Part shown: piece by piece, positions 42,923 through 54,608 of the stretch | Numbering within the stretch: position 1 is the first letter of the stretch | Layout of the letters: each line of letters starts with the position of its first letter | Assembly (NCBI RefSeq): GCF_014203895.1 | Contig: NZ_JACHJY010000010.1 | Span: 186,001-250,000 of the forward strand | From: Streptomyces nymphaeiformis | GTDB taxonomy: Bacteria; Actinomycetota; Actinomycetes; Streptomycetales; Streptomycetaceae | Length of the DNA: 64,000 bases | Reading direction: 5' to 3' | Notes under the pieces: model-generated | The model's input: only the letters and a program-made list of their open reading frames with translations | What the model was told of the DNA's origin: nothing | Databases searched by the model: none | Program-made: the position numbers and the translations under genes

Positions 42923-43681
42923 TCAGGCCGAGTTGGTCGGTTCAGTCGGCTCGGCGAGCTGGGCCGGTCCTGTCGAATCGGCCGGATCCGTCGACTCGGC
43001 CGGATCCGTCGGCCCGGCCTGTCCGGTCGGCGCGACCAGCTCCGCCGGTAGCCGTACCTCCGTCAAAGCCCCGTACCGCAGACCGAGTTCCCGTTCCGCC
43101 GTCGTCACCGCCATCCGCGTCACCGCCTCCGGTCGGTCGCTCCGGTCGGTGTTGGCGTGGGCGCCGAGGCCGTCGACGACCACCAGGATCTGGATGGCCG
43201 CCGCGCGCGGGTCGTCCGTGCGGAACTCGCCCCGTTCGACGCCCTCGCGGATGAGGTCCGAGAGGCGGTCGTCGGAGGCGAGCTCCTGTTCGGCGACCCG
43301 GTCGCGGAGCACGGGCCGGTAGCGGCTGAGGTGCCGGGCGTTGATCCACAGGCGGCTGATGTCGTCGTACGCCTCTCCGCCCGAGAGGGCGAAGTAGCGC
43401 GCGAGGTACTGCGTCGGGGACCCGTGCGGGCGGTCGGCGGGCAGCAGGGCGTCGAGCTCTCCGGTGGCGGCGACGCTGAACGCCTCGGCGACCAGATCCT
43501 CCGCCGACGGGAAGTAGTGGCTGATCAGACCGGGTCGTACGGCGAGCTCCTCGGCGATGCGCCGGAGCGTGACGCACTCCAGGCCCTCGGTGAGGGCGAC
43601 GCGGGCCGCGGTCTCGACGATCTCCGCCCTCCGGGCCTCGGGCGTTTTCCGAATTCTCTTGCGCTGGACGCTTGACGGCAT
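42923..43681 (-). CDS. TetR-family transcriptional regulator with repetitive C-terminal tail
   Basis: A 252-residue TetR regulator with an N-terminal helix-turn-helix at about residues 15-60 (ARRAEIVETAARVALTEGLECVTLRRIAEELAVRPGLISHYF). The ligand domain ends around residue 208 and is followed by a low-complexity tail (PTGQAGPTDPAESTDPADSTGPAQLAEPTEPTNSA) that is not part of the fold. The ATG at 43681 begins MPSSVQRKR. It is divergent from the NCS1 permease and probably represses it through TATTG-N10-CAATA. Confidence 0.9.
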   Translation of the reverse strand: MPSSVQRKRIRKTPEARRAEIVETAARVALTEGLECVTLRRIAEELAVRPGLISHYFPSAEDLVAEAFSVAATGELDALLPADRPHGSPTQYLARYFALSGGEAYDDISRLWINARHLSRYRPVLRDRVAEQELASDDRLSDLIREGVERGEFRTDDPRAAAIQILVVVDGLGAHANTDRSDRPEAVTRMAVTTAERELGLRYGALTEVRLPAELVAPTGQAGPTDPAESTDPADSTGPAQLAEPTEPTNSA

Positions 43682-43692
43682 ACCGGCGATGC

Positions 43693-43712
43693 TATTGAGT
43701 GTGCGACCAATA
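43693..43712. promoter_or_regulatory. Candidate TetR operator TATTG-N10-CAATA
   Basis: Perfect 5-bp inverted repeat in the 68-base space between the TetR start and the NCS1 permease start. TetR-type regulators commonly bind such dyads in divergent promoters. Confidence 0.55.
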
Positions 43713-43749
43713 AGCAACCAGGTGGGCACATACGCATCCGGAGGGCCGC

Positions 43750-45192
43750 ATGGCTTCCACGATTCCCGACCCCGGCGCCGCCCGCGCCGAGGCCACCACG
43801 CCGGCCGACGACCGGCCCGGCCGCATCGAAGCCCACGGCATCGATCACATCTCCGACGCGGAGCGCCACGGCAACCCCCGCGAACTGTTCGCCGTGTGGG
43901 CAGCCGCCAGCGTCAACTACCTCAGCCTCGTCGTCGGCGGAGCCCTGGTCCTCATGGGCCTGTCCCTCTGGCAGTCGCTCGCCGTGATCGTCGTCGGCAA
44001 CCTCTTCAGCGTGCTCACCGGCCTGGTCGCCACTCCGGGCCCGGCCGCGGGCGCGCCCAGCGAGGTCATCACCCGCGCCCTGTACGGCGTCATCGGCAAC
44101 CGCGTGAACAACGCGATCGGCGGCTGGCTCGTCTCCGTCTGCTACTTCGCCCTCAACCTGGCCGCCGCCGCGACCGCCGCCTTCGCCCTGGTCGAGAAGG
44201 TCGGCATCACGGCGGACACCCCGGTGAAGATCGTCGTCGTCGTGGTCATCGCCGCGCTCACCCTCGGCATCAGCGTGTACGGGCACGGCCTGATCATCAA
44301 GCTGTACCTGCCGATCACGCTGGCCCTGGCCGGCGCCTTCACCGTCGTCGCGCTGGCGGTCTTCAAGCACGCCGACTTCTCGTACGTCCCCGCCGAGCGG
44401 CTGACCGGCACGGACCTGTGGGCCGTGCTCGTCGCGGGCACGGCGATGGTCGCCTCGGGCCCGCTCTCGTACACCACGAGCGCCGACTTCTCCCGCTACC
44501 TGCCCCGCACGGCCTCCCCGAAGGCCGTCGCCGGCTGGACCGCCCTCGGCTCGTTCATCCCGAGCGTCGTCGTCTGCGCGCTCGGCGCGTTCGCCGCGAC
44601 GGCCGTCGACATGACCGACCCTCAGAACGCGCTCCAGGGGATCCTGCCCGGCTGGTTCGTCCCGGTGTTCCTGCTGGCCCTGGTCCTGGGCACGATCTCC
44701 ATCAACGCCCTGACCGCCTACAGCGCGGGCCTCGCCCTCCAGGCCGTCGGCCTGCGCATCCGCCGGACCGTCAGCGTCCTCTTCGACGGCACCGTCGCGG
44801 TCGGCCTCACCCTCTACGGGCTGCTGGTCTCCAACTTCCTCGACACCGTCAGCAACGCCCTGCAGATGATCACCGTCCTGATCGGCCCGCTGATGGCCGT
44901 CTTCGCGACGGACGTCGTGCTGCGCCGCAACCGGTACGACGGCGTCGCACTCTCGGACGAGACCCCCGGCAGCACCTTCTGGTTCACCGGCGGCGTCAAC
45001 TGGGCGGGGGCCGGCTCCCTCGTGGCGGGCGTGGTCGCTGCCGCCCTCTGCGTGAACACCCTCTACACCGGCCCGGTCGCCGCCGCCCTCGGCGGCATCG
45101 ACCTCTCCCTGCCGGTCGGCATGGTGGTCTCCAGCGTGCTGTACGTGGTGCTGGGGCGCCGCGCGGTCGAGGCGACCGCCGCCGCCCGCTGA
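43750..45192 (+). CDS. Purine-cytosine permease family (NCS1) transporter
   Basis: A 480-residue NCS1 permease with about 12 helices. The conserved WAAASVNYLSLVVGGALVLMGLSLWQSLAVIVVGNLFS and FSRYLPRTASPKAVAGWTALG blocks place it with cytosine/purine/allantoin-type transporters. It may import a nucleobase or related ring compound. The ATG at 43750 is preceded by GGAGGG. With the amidohydrolase and TetR, a small catabolic module is conceivable. Confidence 0.88.
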   Translation: MASTIPDPGAARAEATTPADDRPGRIEAHGIDHISDAERHGNPRELFAVWAAASVNYLSLVVGGALVLMGLSLWQSLAVIVVGNLFSVLTGLVATPGPAAGAPSEVITRALYGVIGNRVNNAIGGWLVSVCYFALNLAAAATAAFALVEKVGITADTPVKIVVVVVIAALTLGISVYGHGLIIKLYLPITLALAGAFTVVALAVFKHADFSYVPAERLTGTDLWAVLVAGTAMVASGPLSYTTSADFSRYLPRTASPKAVAGWTALGSFIPSVVVCALGAFAATAVDMTDPQNALQGILPGWFVPVFLLALVLGTISINALTAYSAGLALQAVGLRIRRTVSVLFDGTVAVGLTLYGLLVSNFLDTVSNALQMITVLIGPLMAVFATDVVLRRNRYDGVALSDETPGSTFWFTGGVNWAGAGSLVAGVVAAALCVNTLYTGPVAAALGGIDLSLPVGMVVSSVLYVVLGRRAVEATAAAR

Positions 45193-45195
45193 GCC

Positions 45196-45229
45196 GCGGG
45201 GCGGCCGGTGCCCACCCCGGCCGCCCCGC
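45196..45229. terminator. Bidirectional terminator hairpin
   Basis: 13-bp arms GCGGGGCGGCCGG and CCGGCCGCCCCGC with an 8-base loop, between convergent genes. Confidence 0.75.
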
Positions 45230-45298
45230 ACCCCCTTCCGGTCCCGCGCCTCTCCCCGGCGCGCCACCGGGCCGCCCCGATCCCTTCCCGCTCGCCTT

Positions 45299-45982
45299 CT
45301 AGCGAGCCGACGCCGCCTCCACCAGCCCCCGCATCACGCGCAGGTCCTCGCCCATCTCCGGGTGCCACTGGACTCCGAGCGCCCAGGCCGGTGCGGCCAG
45401 TTCCACCGCCTCCACCGTGCCGTCCTCCGCGTGGGCGGAGGGCGTGAGCCCCGCGCCGAGCCGGTCCACGGCCTGGTGGTGGTAGGTCGGGACCTCGGTG
45501 AGCTCGGGCACCAGCGAGGCGTACCGCGTGCCCGGCACCGGCTTCACCGCGTGCCGGCCGATCACCCCGACCGCCTCCACGTGCCCGTCCAGGTGCTGGA
45601 TCAGCGTCCCGCCGAGGGCCACGTTCAGGAGCTGCATGCCCCGGCAGATGCCGAGCAGCGGGGTGCCGGAGGCCAGGGCCGCGTCGATCAGGGCCAGCTC
45701 CCAGGTGTCCCGGGCGCGGGCCGGCGGGCCGGTCCGGGGGTCGGGCTCGGCCCCGTACCGTACGGGCTCGACGTCCGCCCCGCCCGCGACGACGAGCCCG
45801 TCGAGCCGGGCCAGGACCGCCGCCGCGTCCTCGGGTCCGCCCGGCGGGAGCATCACCGGGAGCCCGCCGCCGTCCCGTACGAGGCGCGGGTACTGCGCCG
45901 GGAGCAGCGCGGCGGGCATGTCCCACACGCCCCAGCGCGCCTGGTCCAGGTAGGTGGTCACGCCGATGAGCGGCTTGGTCAC
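45299..45982 (-). CDS. Gamma-glutamyl hydrolase, class I GATase-like (PuuD-type)
   Basis: A 227-residue peptidase C26-type hydrolase. The nucleophile Cys113 is in LLGICRGMQLLN, and His207-Glu209 in QWHPE complete the triad; HHQAVDRLG and GADVEPVRYG are PuuD blocks. PuuD cleaves gamma-glutamyl-GABA in the putrescine pathway; here the substrate may be gamma-glutamylglycine or another gamma-glutamyl compound from the GlnA-type ligase at 48405. It follows the permease gene on the same strand with 28 bases between. Confidence 0.9.
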   Translation of the reverse strand: MTKPLIGVTTYLDQARWGVWDMPAALLPAQYPRLVRDGGGLPVMLPPGGPEDAAAVLARLDGLVVAGGADVEPVRYGAEPDPRTGPPARARDTWELALIDAALASGTPLLGICRGMQLLNVALGGTLIQHLDGHVEAVGVIGRHAVKPVPGTRYASLVPELTEVPTYHHQAVDRLGAGLTPSAHAEDGTVEAVELAAPAWALGVQWHPEMGEDLRVMRGLVEAASAR

Positions 45983-46010
45983 GGAACTTCCTCCAGGAAG
46001 AGAAGGGACA

Positions 46011-47444
<1,434 letters not shown>

Positions 47445-47486
47445 GGCAGCGTCAGCTCCCCGCAACGGGCCCAATGGATTGGAGCC

Positions 47487-47493
47487 ATACCTT
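47487..47493. promoter_or_regulatory. ATACCTT element upstream of the permease
   Basis: CCATACCTTTG lies about 45 bases before the permease start. The same ATACCTT core occurs at 48364-48370 before the ligase gene, so both may be sites of the FadR-type regulator encoded between them. Confidence 0.4.
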
Positions 47494-47586
47494 TGCGGTG
47501 GCCGACGGGGGAGCGCAACCCCCGTGCGTTACTTTCGGGTTACGCGGGAAGCCATGCCCGGGTCACGTCGGGGCCCCGTCCGGCCC

Positions 47587-48315
47587 TCACGTCAGGAAGC
47601 CCCGCAGCAGCGCCGCCGTGCCCGCGCAGTGCTCCCGCATCACCTCGCGCGCCGCGTCCGCGTCCCCGTCGAGGACCGCCTCCACCAGGGCCGTGTGCTG
47701 GTGCTGGGAGTGCTCCAGATTGCGTACGAGCAGGGGGATGCAGTCCAGGAGGTCGTTCACCGTCGCGCGCACGGCGGCGTACTGGGCCGTCAGCGTCGGC
47801 GAGCCGGAGAGCTCCGCGAGCGTGAGGTGGAGCAGGGTGTCCTGGCGGCGGTAATCGGCCAGCGGGGCGTCATGGGTCGCCGCGACGGCCGTCCGCAGCC
47901 GCTCGGCGCCCGCCGCGTCGAGGCCGTGGGCCGCGCAGAGCCCGGCAGCCCCCACTTCCAGGACCTCACGGAAGCGCAGGGTGTCCTCCATGTCGACCGT
48001 GGCGATCCGGCGGCGCAGCTCGTCCTCGTCGGCCGTCTGGACCCGGGGCAGCACGAACGTCCCGCCGTACCTGCCCCGCCGGCTCTCCACGAGCCCCTGC
48101 TCCTGGAGGACCTTCAGGACCTCGCGCAGGGTCACCCGGCTGATCCCCATCCGGTCGGCGAGCTCCCGCTCGGCGGGCAGCCGCTCCCCGCCGGGCACCA
48201 GCCCGAGCCGTACCACCTGGAGGATCTGCTCCAGGGCCTCCTCGAAGCCGTTGCCCGCCCGCACCGGCCGCAGCACGGGCGTCAGCCGGTCCGCCGATTC
48301 ACTCGTACTGGCCAC
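47587..48315 (-). CDS. FadR-subfamily GntR transcriptional regulator
   Basis: A 242-residue GntR regulator. Winged helix at about residues 17-80 (FEEALEQILQVVRLGLVPGGERLPAERELADRMGISRVTLREVLKVLQEQGLVESRRGRYGGTFV) and an FCD effector domain with metal-binding histidines in AAVRATVNDL and HSQHQHTALVEAVLDGD. The GTG at 48315 follows GGAGAAGGGG. It lies between the permease and the divergent ligase operon, so it is the probable regulator of the ethanolamine/polyamine cluster. Confidence 0.92.
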   Translation of the reverse strand: MASTSESADRLTPVLRPVRAGNGFEEALEQILQVVRLGLVPGGERLPAERELADRMGISRVTLREVLKVLQEQGLVESRRGRYGGTFVLPRVQTADEDELRRRIATVDMEDTLRFREVLEVGAAGLCAAHGLDAAGAERLRTAVAATHDAPLADYRRQDTLLHLTLAELSGSPTLTAQYAAVRATVNDLLDCIPLLVRNLEHSQHQHTALVEAVLDGDADAAREVMREHCAGTAALLRGFLT

Positions 48316-48363
48316 GTTCTCGTTTCCCCTTCTCCAGCACTTCCCAAGCAATGGTCTTCCGCA

Positions 48364-48370
48364 ATACCTT
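48364..48370. promoter_or_regulatory. ATACCTT element upstream of the ligase operon
   Basis: Within GGTCTTCCGCAATACC, an imperfect dyad (GGT...ACC) of the length bound by FadR-type proteins, about 35-50 bases before the ligase start. Shares its core with 47487-47493. Confidence 0.4.
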
Positions 48371-48404
48371 ATGGCTCCCGGCAGGCCGAAGGAGGAGCAA
48401 TCCC

Positions 48405-49769
48405 GTGGCAGACCGCACACCCCCGCTCACCGTCGAGGAGCTGCGCGCCCTCGTCGCGAGCGGCGAGATCGACACCGTCGTCCTGGCCTTCCCCGACATG
48501 CAGGGACGCCTCCAGGGCAAGCGGTTCGCCGCACCGTTCTTCCTGGACGAGGTCCTCGGCCACGGCACCGAGGGCTGCAACTACCTCCTCGCCGTCGACA
48601 CCGAGATGAACACCGTCGACGGCTACGAGATGTCCTCCTGGGACCGCGGCTACGGCGACTTCGCGATGCACCCCGACCTCACCACCCTCCGCCGCCTCCC
48701 CTGGAACGACGCCACCGCCATGGTGACGGCCGACCTCGCCTGGGCCGACGGCACCCCGGTCGTCGCCGCGCCCCGCCAGATCCTCCGCCGCCAGCTGGAG
48801 CGCCTCGCGGAGCTCGGCCTCACCGCGCACGTCGGCACCGAGCTCGAGTTCATCGTCTTCAAGGACAGCTACGAGCAGGCCTGGGACGCGAACTACCGCG
48901 GCCTCACCCCGGCCAACCAGTACAACATCGACTACTCCGTCCTCGGTACCGGACGCATCGAACCGCTCCTGCGCCGCATCCGCAACGAGATGACCGGCGC
49001 CGGACTCACCGTCGAGTCAGCCAAGGGCGAGTGCAACCCCGGCCAGCACGAGATCGCCTTCAAGTACGACGAGGCCCTCGTCACCTGCGACCAGCACGCC
49101 GTCTACAAGACGGGCGCCAAGGAGATCGCCGCCCAGGAGGGCTACTCGCTCACCTTCATGGCGAAGTACAACGAGCGCGAGGGCAACTCCTGCCACATCC
49201 ACCTCTCGCTCCAGGACGCCGACGGCCGCAACGTCATGGCCGGCGACGACCCGCAGGGCATGTCCGAGACCATGCGGCACTTCCTCGCCGGACAGCTCGC
49301 CGCCCTCCGCGACTTCTCCCTCCTCTACGCCCCGAACATCAACTCCTACAAGCGGTTCCAGCCCGGCTCCTTCGCGCCCACCGCCGTCGCCTGGGGCCAC
49401 GACAACCGCACCTGCGCCCTCCGCGTCGTCGGCCACGGCCGCTCCACCCGCTTCGAGAACCGCCTCCCCGGCGGCGACGTCAACCCCCACCTCGCCGTCG
49501 CCGGCCTGGTCGCCGCCGGCCTGTACGGCATCGAGCAGCGCCTCGAACTGCCCGCGCCCTGCACCGGGAACGCGTACACCGGCGAGTACGCGCACGTCCC
49601 GACCACCCTGCGCGAGGCCGCCGAACTCTGGGAGACCAGCGAGATCGCCAAGGCCGCCTTCGGCGCCGAGGTCGTCGCCCACTACCGCAACATGGCCCGC
49701 GTCGAACTCGACGCCTTCGACGCCGCGGTGACCGACTGGGAGCTGCGCCGCTCCTTCGAACGCCACTGA
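48405..49769 (+). CDS. Glutamine-synthetase-like gamma-glutamylamide ligase (GlnA4-type)
   Basis: A 454-residue GS-superfamily enzyme that is not a normal GlnA. Catalytic blocks are LTAHVGTELEFIVF, AKGECNPGQHEIAFKYDEALVTCDQHAVYKTGAKEIA, GNSCHIHLSLQD and RFENRLPGGDVNPHLAVAGLVAAGLYGIE; the typical adenylylation-Tyr region of true GS is absent. In S. coelicolor GlnA4 in the equivalent neighbourhood is a gamma-glutamylethanolamide synthetase and GlnA3 a gamma-glutamylpolyamine synthetase. The clustered permease, aldehyde dehydrogenase, SDR and PuuD-type hydrolase favour that type of role here. GTG at 48405 follows AAGGAGGAG. Confidence 0.9.
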   Translation: MADRTPPLTVEELRALVASGEIDTVVLAFPDMQGRLQGKRFAAPFFLDEVLGHGTEGCNYLLAVDTEMNTVDGYEMSSWDRGYGDFAMHPDLTTLRRLPWNDATAMVTADLAWADGTPVVAAPRQILRRQLERLAELGLTAHVGTELEFIVFKDSYEQAWDANYRGLTPANQYNIDYSVLGTGRIEPLLRRIRNEMTGAGLTVESAKGECNPGQHEIAFKYDEALVTCDQHAVYKTGAKEIAAQEGYSLTFMAKYNEREGNSCHIHLSLQDADGRNVMAGDDPQGMSETMRHFLAGQLAALRDFSLLYAPNINSYKRFQPGSFAPTAVAWGHDNRTCALRVVGHGRSTRFENRLPGGDVNPHLAVAGLVAAGLYGIEQRLELPAPCTGNAYTGEYAHVPTTLREAAELWETSEIAKAAFGAEVVAHYRNMARVELDAFDAAVTDWELRRSFERH

Positions 49770-49797
49770 GCCCCTTCGAGTCACTGAAAGGAACGCG

Positions 49798-51162
49798 TTG
49801 CTCCAGGTACTGAACCCGGCGACCGAGGAACTCGTCGCCACCGTCCCCGCCGCCACCCCCGCTGCCGTCGACGCCGCCGTCGCCCGCGCCACCGCCGCCC
49901 AGCGCGGCTGGGCCGCCGCCGCGCCCGCCGACCGGGCCCGGCTGCTCCGCCGCTTCGCCGCCGTCGTCGACGACCACGTCGAGGAACTGGCCCGCCTGGA
50001 GGTCACCGAGGCCGGCCACACCATCGGCAACGCCCGCTGGGAGGCCGGCAACGTCCGCGACCTGCTCGACTTCGCCGCCGGGGGAGTGGAGCGCCTCAAC
50101 GGCCGCCAGATCCCGGTGGCCGGCGGCCTCGACATCACGATCCTCGAACCGCTCGGCGTCGTCGGTGTCATCGCCCCCTGGAACTTCCCGATGCCGATCG
50201 CCGCCTGGGCCACCGCACCCGCCCTCGCCGCCGGCAACGCCGTCCTCCTCAAGCCGGCCGAGACCACCCCGCTCACCGCGCTCCGCCTCGCCGAACTCGC
50301 CCTGGAGGCGGGCCTGCCCGAAGGCCTCTTCCAGGTCCTCCCCGGCACCGGCCCCGTCGCCGGGAACGCCCTCGTCGAGCACCCCGGCATCGCCAAGATC
50401 GTCTTCACCGGCTCCACCCGGGTCGGAAAGTCGATCATGGCGAAGTGCGCCGACCAGGTGAAGCGGGTCACCCTCGAACTCGGCGGCAAGAGCCCCAACA
50501 TCGTCTTCGCCGACGCGGACCTGGAGGCGGCCGCCGCCGCGGCGCCGATGTCCTTCCTCGACAACAGCGGCCAGGACTGCTGCGCCCGCACCCGCATCCT
50601 CGTCCAGCGGAGCGCGTACGACCGCTTCCTGGAGCTCCTCACCCCCGCCATCGAGGAGATCGTCGTCGGCGACCCCTCCGACGAGCGCACCCAGATGGGC
50701 CCGCTCATCTCCCGCGCCCAGCTCGACCGCGTCCGCTCCTACGTCACCGACGATCTCGAAGGGATCCGGGGCAAGGCGCCCGAGGGCCCCGGCTTCTGGT
50801 TCCCGCCGACCGTCCTCACCGGCGTCCCCGAGAACGCCCCCTGCGCCGTCGAGGAGATCTTCGGACCCGTCGCCGTCGTCCTCCCCTTCGAGGACGAGGC
50901 CGACGCGATCCGCCTCGCCAACGCCACCGAGTACGGCCTGTCCGGCTCCCTCTGGACCCGTGACGTCGGCCGCGCCCTGCGCGCCTCCCGCGCCGTCCGG
51001 GCCGGCAACCTCTCCGTCAACTCCCACTCCAGCGTCCGCTACTGGACCCCGTTCGGCGGCTACCAGCAGTCCGGCCTCGGCCGTGAACTCGGCCCCGACG
51101 CCCTGACCGCCTTCACCGAAACCAAGAACGTCTTCATCAGCACGGAGGGCCCCGCACTGTGA
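49798..51162 (+). CDS. Aldehyde dehydrogenase family protein
   Basis: A 454-residue NAD(P)-dependent aldehyde dehydrogenase. Catalytic Glu227 is in LELGGKSPN and the nucleophilic Cys near residue 260 in NSGQDCCARTR; the NAD-binding EPLGVVGVIAPWNFP and FTGSTRVGKSI motifs are present. In the putrescine and proposed ethanolamine pathways such enzymes oxidise the gamma-glutamyl aldehyde to an acid. The TTG at 49798 follows GAAAGGAA, 28 bases after the ligase stop. Its stop overlaps the next start. Confidence 0.93.
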   Translation: MLQVLNPATEELVATVPAATPAAVDAAVARATAAQRGWAAAAPADRARLLRRFAAVVDDHVEELARLEVTEAGHTIGNARWEAGNVRDLLDFAAGGVERLNGRQIPVAGGLDITILEPLGVVGVIAPWNFPMPIAAWATAPALAAGNAVLLKPAETTPLTALRLAELALEAGLPEGLFQVLPGTGPVAGNALVEHPGIAKIVFTGSTRVGKSIMAKCADQVKRVTLELGGKSPNIVFADADLEAAAAAAPMSFLDNSGQDCCARTRILVQRSAYDRFLELLTPAIEEIVVGDPSDERTQMGPLISRAQLDRVRSYVTDDLEGIRGKAPEGPGFWFPPTVLTGVPENAPCAVEEIFGPVAVVLPFEDEADAIRLANATEYGLSGSLWTRDVGRALRASRAVRAGNLSVNSHSSVRYWTPFGGYQQSGLGRELGPDALTAFTETKNVFISTEGPAL

Positions 51163-51941
51163 GCAACGAGATCATCTGCCGCCGCCTCGTCGGCCGTACC
51201 GCCGTCATCACCGGAGCCGGCAGCGGCATCGGCCTCGCCACCGCCCGCCGCCTCGCCTCCGAAGGCGCCAACGTCGTCTGCGGCGACATCGACGAGACCG
51301 CCGGCAAGGCGGCCGCGGAGGAGGTCGGCGGCACCTTCGTGCAGGTCGACGTCACGGACCCGGAGGAGGTCGAGAACCTCTTCAAGGTCGCCTTCGACAC
51401 GTACGGCTCCGTCGACATCGCCTTCAACAACGCCGGCATCTCGCCCCCCGACGACGACTCCATCCTGGAGACCGGCCTGGAGGCCTGGAAGCGGGTCCAG
51501 GACGTCAACCTCACGTCCGTCTACCTCTGCTGCAAGGCCGCCCTGCCCTACATGCGCCGCCAGGGCAAGGGCTCCATCATCAACACCGCCTCCTTCGTCG
51601 CCATCATGGGCGCCGCGACCAGCCAGATCTCGTACACCGCGTCCAAGGGCGGCGTCCTCGCCATGTCCCGCGAGCTGGGCGTCCAGTTCGCCCGCGAGGG
51701 CATCCGCGTCAACGCCCTCTGCCCCGGGCCGGTCAACACCCCCCTCCTCCAGGAGCTGTTCGCCAAGGACCCCGAGCGGGCCGCGCGCCGCCTCGTCCAC
51801 ATCCCCGTCGGCCGCTTCGCCGAGGCCGAGGAGATCGCCGCCGCCGTCGCCTTCCTCGCGAGCGACGACTCCTCCTTCGTCAACGCCAGCGACTTCCTCG
51901 TCGACGGCGGCATCTCCGGGGCGTACGTGACCCCGCTCTAG
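51159..51941 (+). CDS. SDR-family oxidoreductase
   Basis: A 260-residue short-chain dehydrogenase. The cofactor motif TGAGSGIG is at residues 19-26, then NNAG at 90-93, catalytic Ser145, Tyr159 and Lys163 (YTASK) and the C-terminal PGPVNTPLLQELF. It starts with GTG overlapping the aldehyde dehydrogenase stop (GTGA), so it is coupled. In this cluster it could oxidise the gamma-glutamyl-amino-alcohol to the aldehyde that the aldehyde dehydrogenase uses. Confidence 0.92.
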   Translation: MSNEIICRRLVGRTAVITGAGSGIGLATARRLASEGANVVCGDIDETAGKAAAEEVGGTFVQVDVTDPEEVENLFKVAFDTYGSVDIAFNNAGISPPDDDSILETGLEAWKRVQDVNLTSVYLCCKAALPYMRRQGKGSIINTASFVAIMGAATSQISYTASKGGVLAMSRELGVQFAREGIRVNALCPGPVNTPLLQELFAKDPERAARRLVHIPVGRFAEAEEIAAAVAFLASDDSSFVNASDFLVDGGISGAYVTPL

Positions 51942-51973
51942 GCCTCACCGCCGCCACCCCGTATCCCCCCACC

Positions 51974-52007
51974 CGACAGCCGGGCGTCGCGAGGCGCCCG
52001 GCTGTCG
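51974..52007 (+). terminator. Terminator hairpin after the SDR gene
   Basis: 13-bp stem between CGACAGCCGGGCG and CGCCCGGCTGTCG with an 8-base loop. Confidence 0.75.
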
Positions 52008-52043
52008 TGCGTATCCCCCAGGCATCGCATCCAGGAGACGCCC

Positions 52044-53294
<1,251 letters not shown>

Positions 53295-53297
53295 ACG

Positions 53298-54500
53298 CTA
53301 GAGGAAGGTCATCCCCTCACCCCGGTACGTGGGCACGGTCGCCGTCACGCGATCGCCCTCGACCAGGTGCAGGCTCTCGAACCGCTCGCACAGCTCCCCG
53401 GCCTTCGCGTGCCGGAACCAGACCTTGTCGCCGATCCGCAGGTCGTCGGCGGGGGAGCCGAGCAGCGGGGTCTGCACCTCGCCCGGGCCCTCCTGGGAGT
53501 CGTACCGGAGCCCCTCCGGCAGGTACGGGACGGGCAGCCGGTCCGGGCCCGCGACGCCCGAAGCCGGGTAGCCGCCGCCGAGCACCGTCACCACGCCGAC
53601 GCCCGGGCGGCGGACCACCGGCTGCGCGAAGAGCGCGGCGGGGCGCCCGGTGAAGGACGTGTAGTTGTCGAAGAGGCGCGGCACGAACAGCCCCGAACCC
53701 GCGGCGATCTCGGTCACCGCGTCCTCGGCGGCCGTGTGCTGCACGCTGCCGGTGCCGCCGCCGTTCACGAACTCCAGGTCCGGCGCCACCGCCCGGACGG
53801 CCCGCACGACGGCCGCACGGCGCTCCGCGAGCTCCTTGCGGGCGGCGGACTGCATGAGCCGGACGGCCCGGGACCGCAGCGGGCGGCCCGCGACGGCATC
53901 CCCGACCCCGGCGACGTGCCCCTCGTACGCCATGATCCCGACCAGCCGGAAACCGGGCCGCCGCACCACGGACCGAGCGAGCTCGGCGAGCTGGGCGGGC
54001 TCCCTCAGCGGGGAACGCCGGGCCCCGACCCGAATCCGCCCCCCGAACAGGTGCAGCGCCGTGTCCAGCTCCAGACAGACCCGCACCTCCTCCGTCCCGC
54101 CCGCGCGGGCGGCGTCGATCAGATCGAGCTGGGCCACGTCGTCCACCATGACGGTCACGGCGGCGGCGAGCTTCGGATCCCGCGTGAGCTCCCCGAACCC
54201 GGAGCGGTCCGCCGACGGATACGCGAGCAGCACGTCCTCGAACCCGGCGCGGGCCAGCCACAACGACTCGTCGAGCGTGAACGACATGATCCCGGCGAAC
54301 CCGTCCCGCGCCAGCACCCGCTCGAGCAGCGCCCGGCACCGCACGGACTTGCTCGCCACCCGGATCGGCTTGCCCCCGGCCCGGCGCACGAGGTCCGCCG
54401 CGTTGGCGTCGAAGGCCTCCAGATCGACGATCGCCACGGGCGCGTCGAGATGAGCGGTGGCCCGGTCGTAACGGGCCCGGTCGGCGGCACGGGGAGTCAT
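53298..54500 (-). CDS. Fold-type III PLP enzyme, amino acid deaminase/aldolase-like
   Basis: A 400-residue alanine-racemase-N-type PLP protein. The PLP Lys is expected near residue 50 in GGKPIRVASKSVRCRALLE, and the C-terminal beta domain (GDKVWFRHAKAGELCERFESLHLVEGDRVTATVPTYRGEGMTFL) binds metal as in D-threonine aldolase/D-serine dehydratase-like enzymes. It may act on a beta-hydroxy D-amino acid. ATG at 54500, preceded by weak ribosome-site sequence. It is convergent with the HAD gene, 3 bases apart. Confidence 0.88.
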   Translation of the reverse strand: MTPRAADRARYDRATAHLDAPVAIVDLEAFDANAADLVRRAGGKPIRVASKSVRCRALLERVLARDGFAGIMSFTLDESLWLARAGFEDVLLAYPSADRSGFGELTRDPKLAAAVTVMVDDVAQLDLIDAARAGGTEEVRVCLELDTALHLFGGRIRVGARRSPLREPAQLAELARSVVRRPGFRLVGIMAYEGHVAGVGDAVAGRPLRSRAVRLMQSAARKELAERRAAVVRAVRAVAPDLEFVNGGGTGSVQHTAAEDAVTEIAAGSGLFVPRLFDNYTSFTGRPAALFAQPVVRRPGVGVVTVLGGGYPASGVAGPDRLPVPYLPEGLRYDSQEGPGEVQTPLLGSPADDLRIGDKVWFRHAKAGELCERFESLHLVEGDRVTATVPTYRGEGMTFL

Positions 54501-54608
54501 GGCCCGAGCTTGCCAGACCGGTTTACGGGTGGGTAGCCCCTGGGTTCCCGTGCGCGGGGGAACAGCCCGTAGAGTGACGGGCATTGTCGACACGAGCGGG
54601 GGACGGGG

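Noticed and set aside
42575..43051. Plus-strand frame encoding AGSAETAGSVGT-type repeats
   Set aside because: No ribosome site or domain and overlaps the TetR gene; taken as a consequence of the 18-bp array.
43525..45267. Minus-strand frame opposite the NCS1 permease
   Set aside because: Antisense low-complexity frame without motifs.
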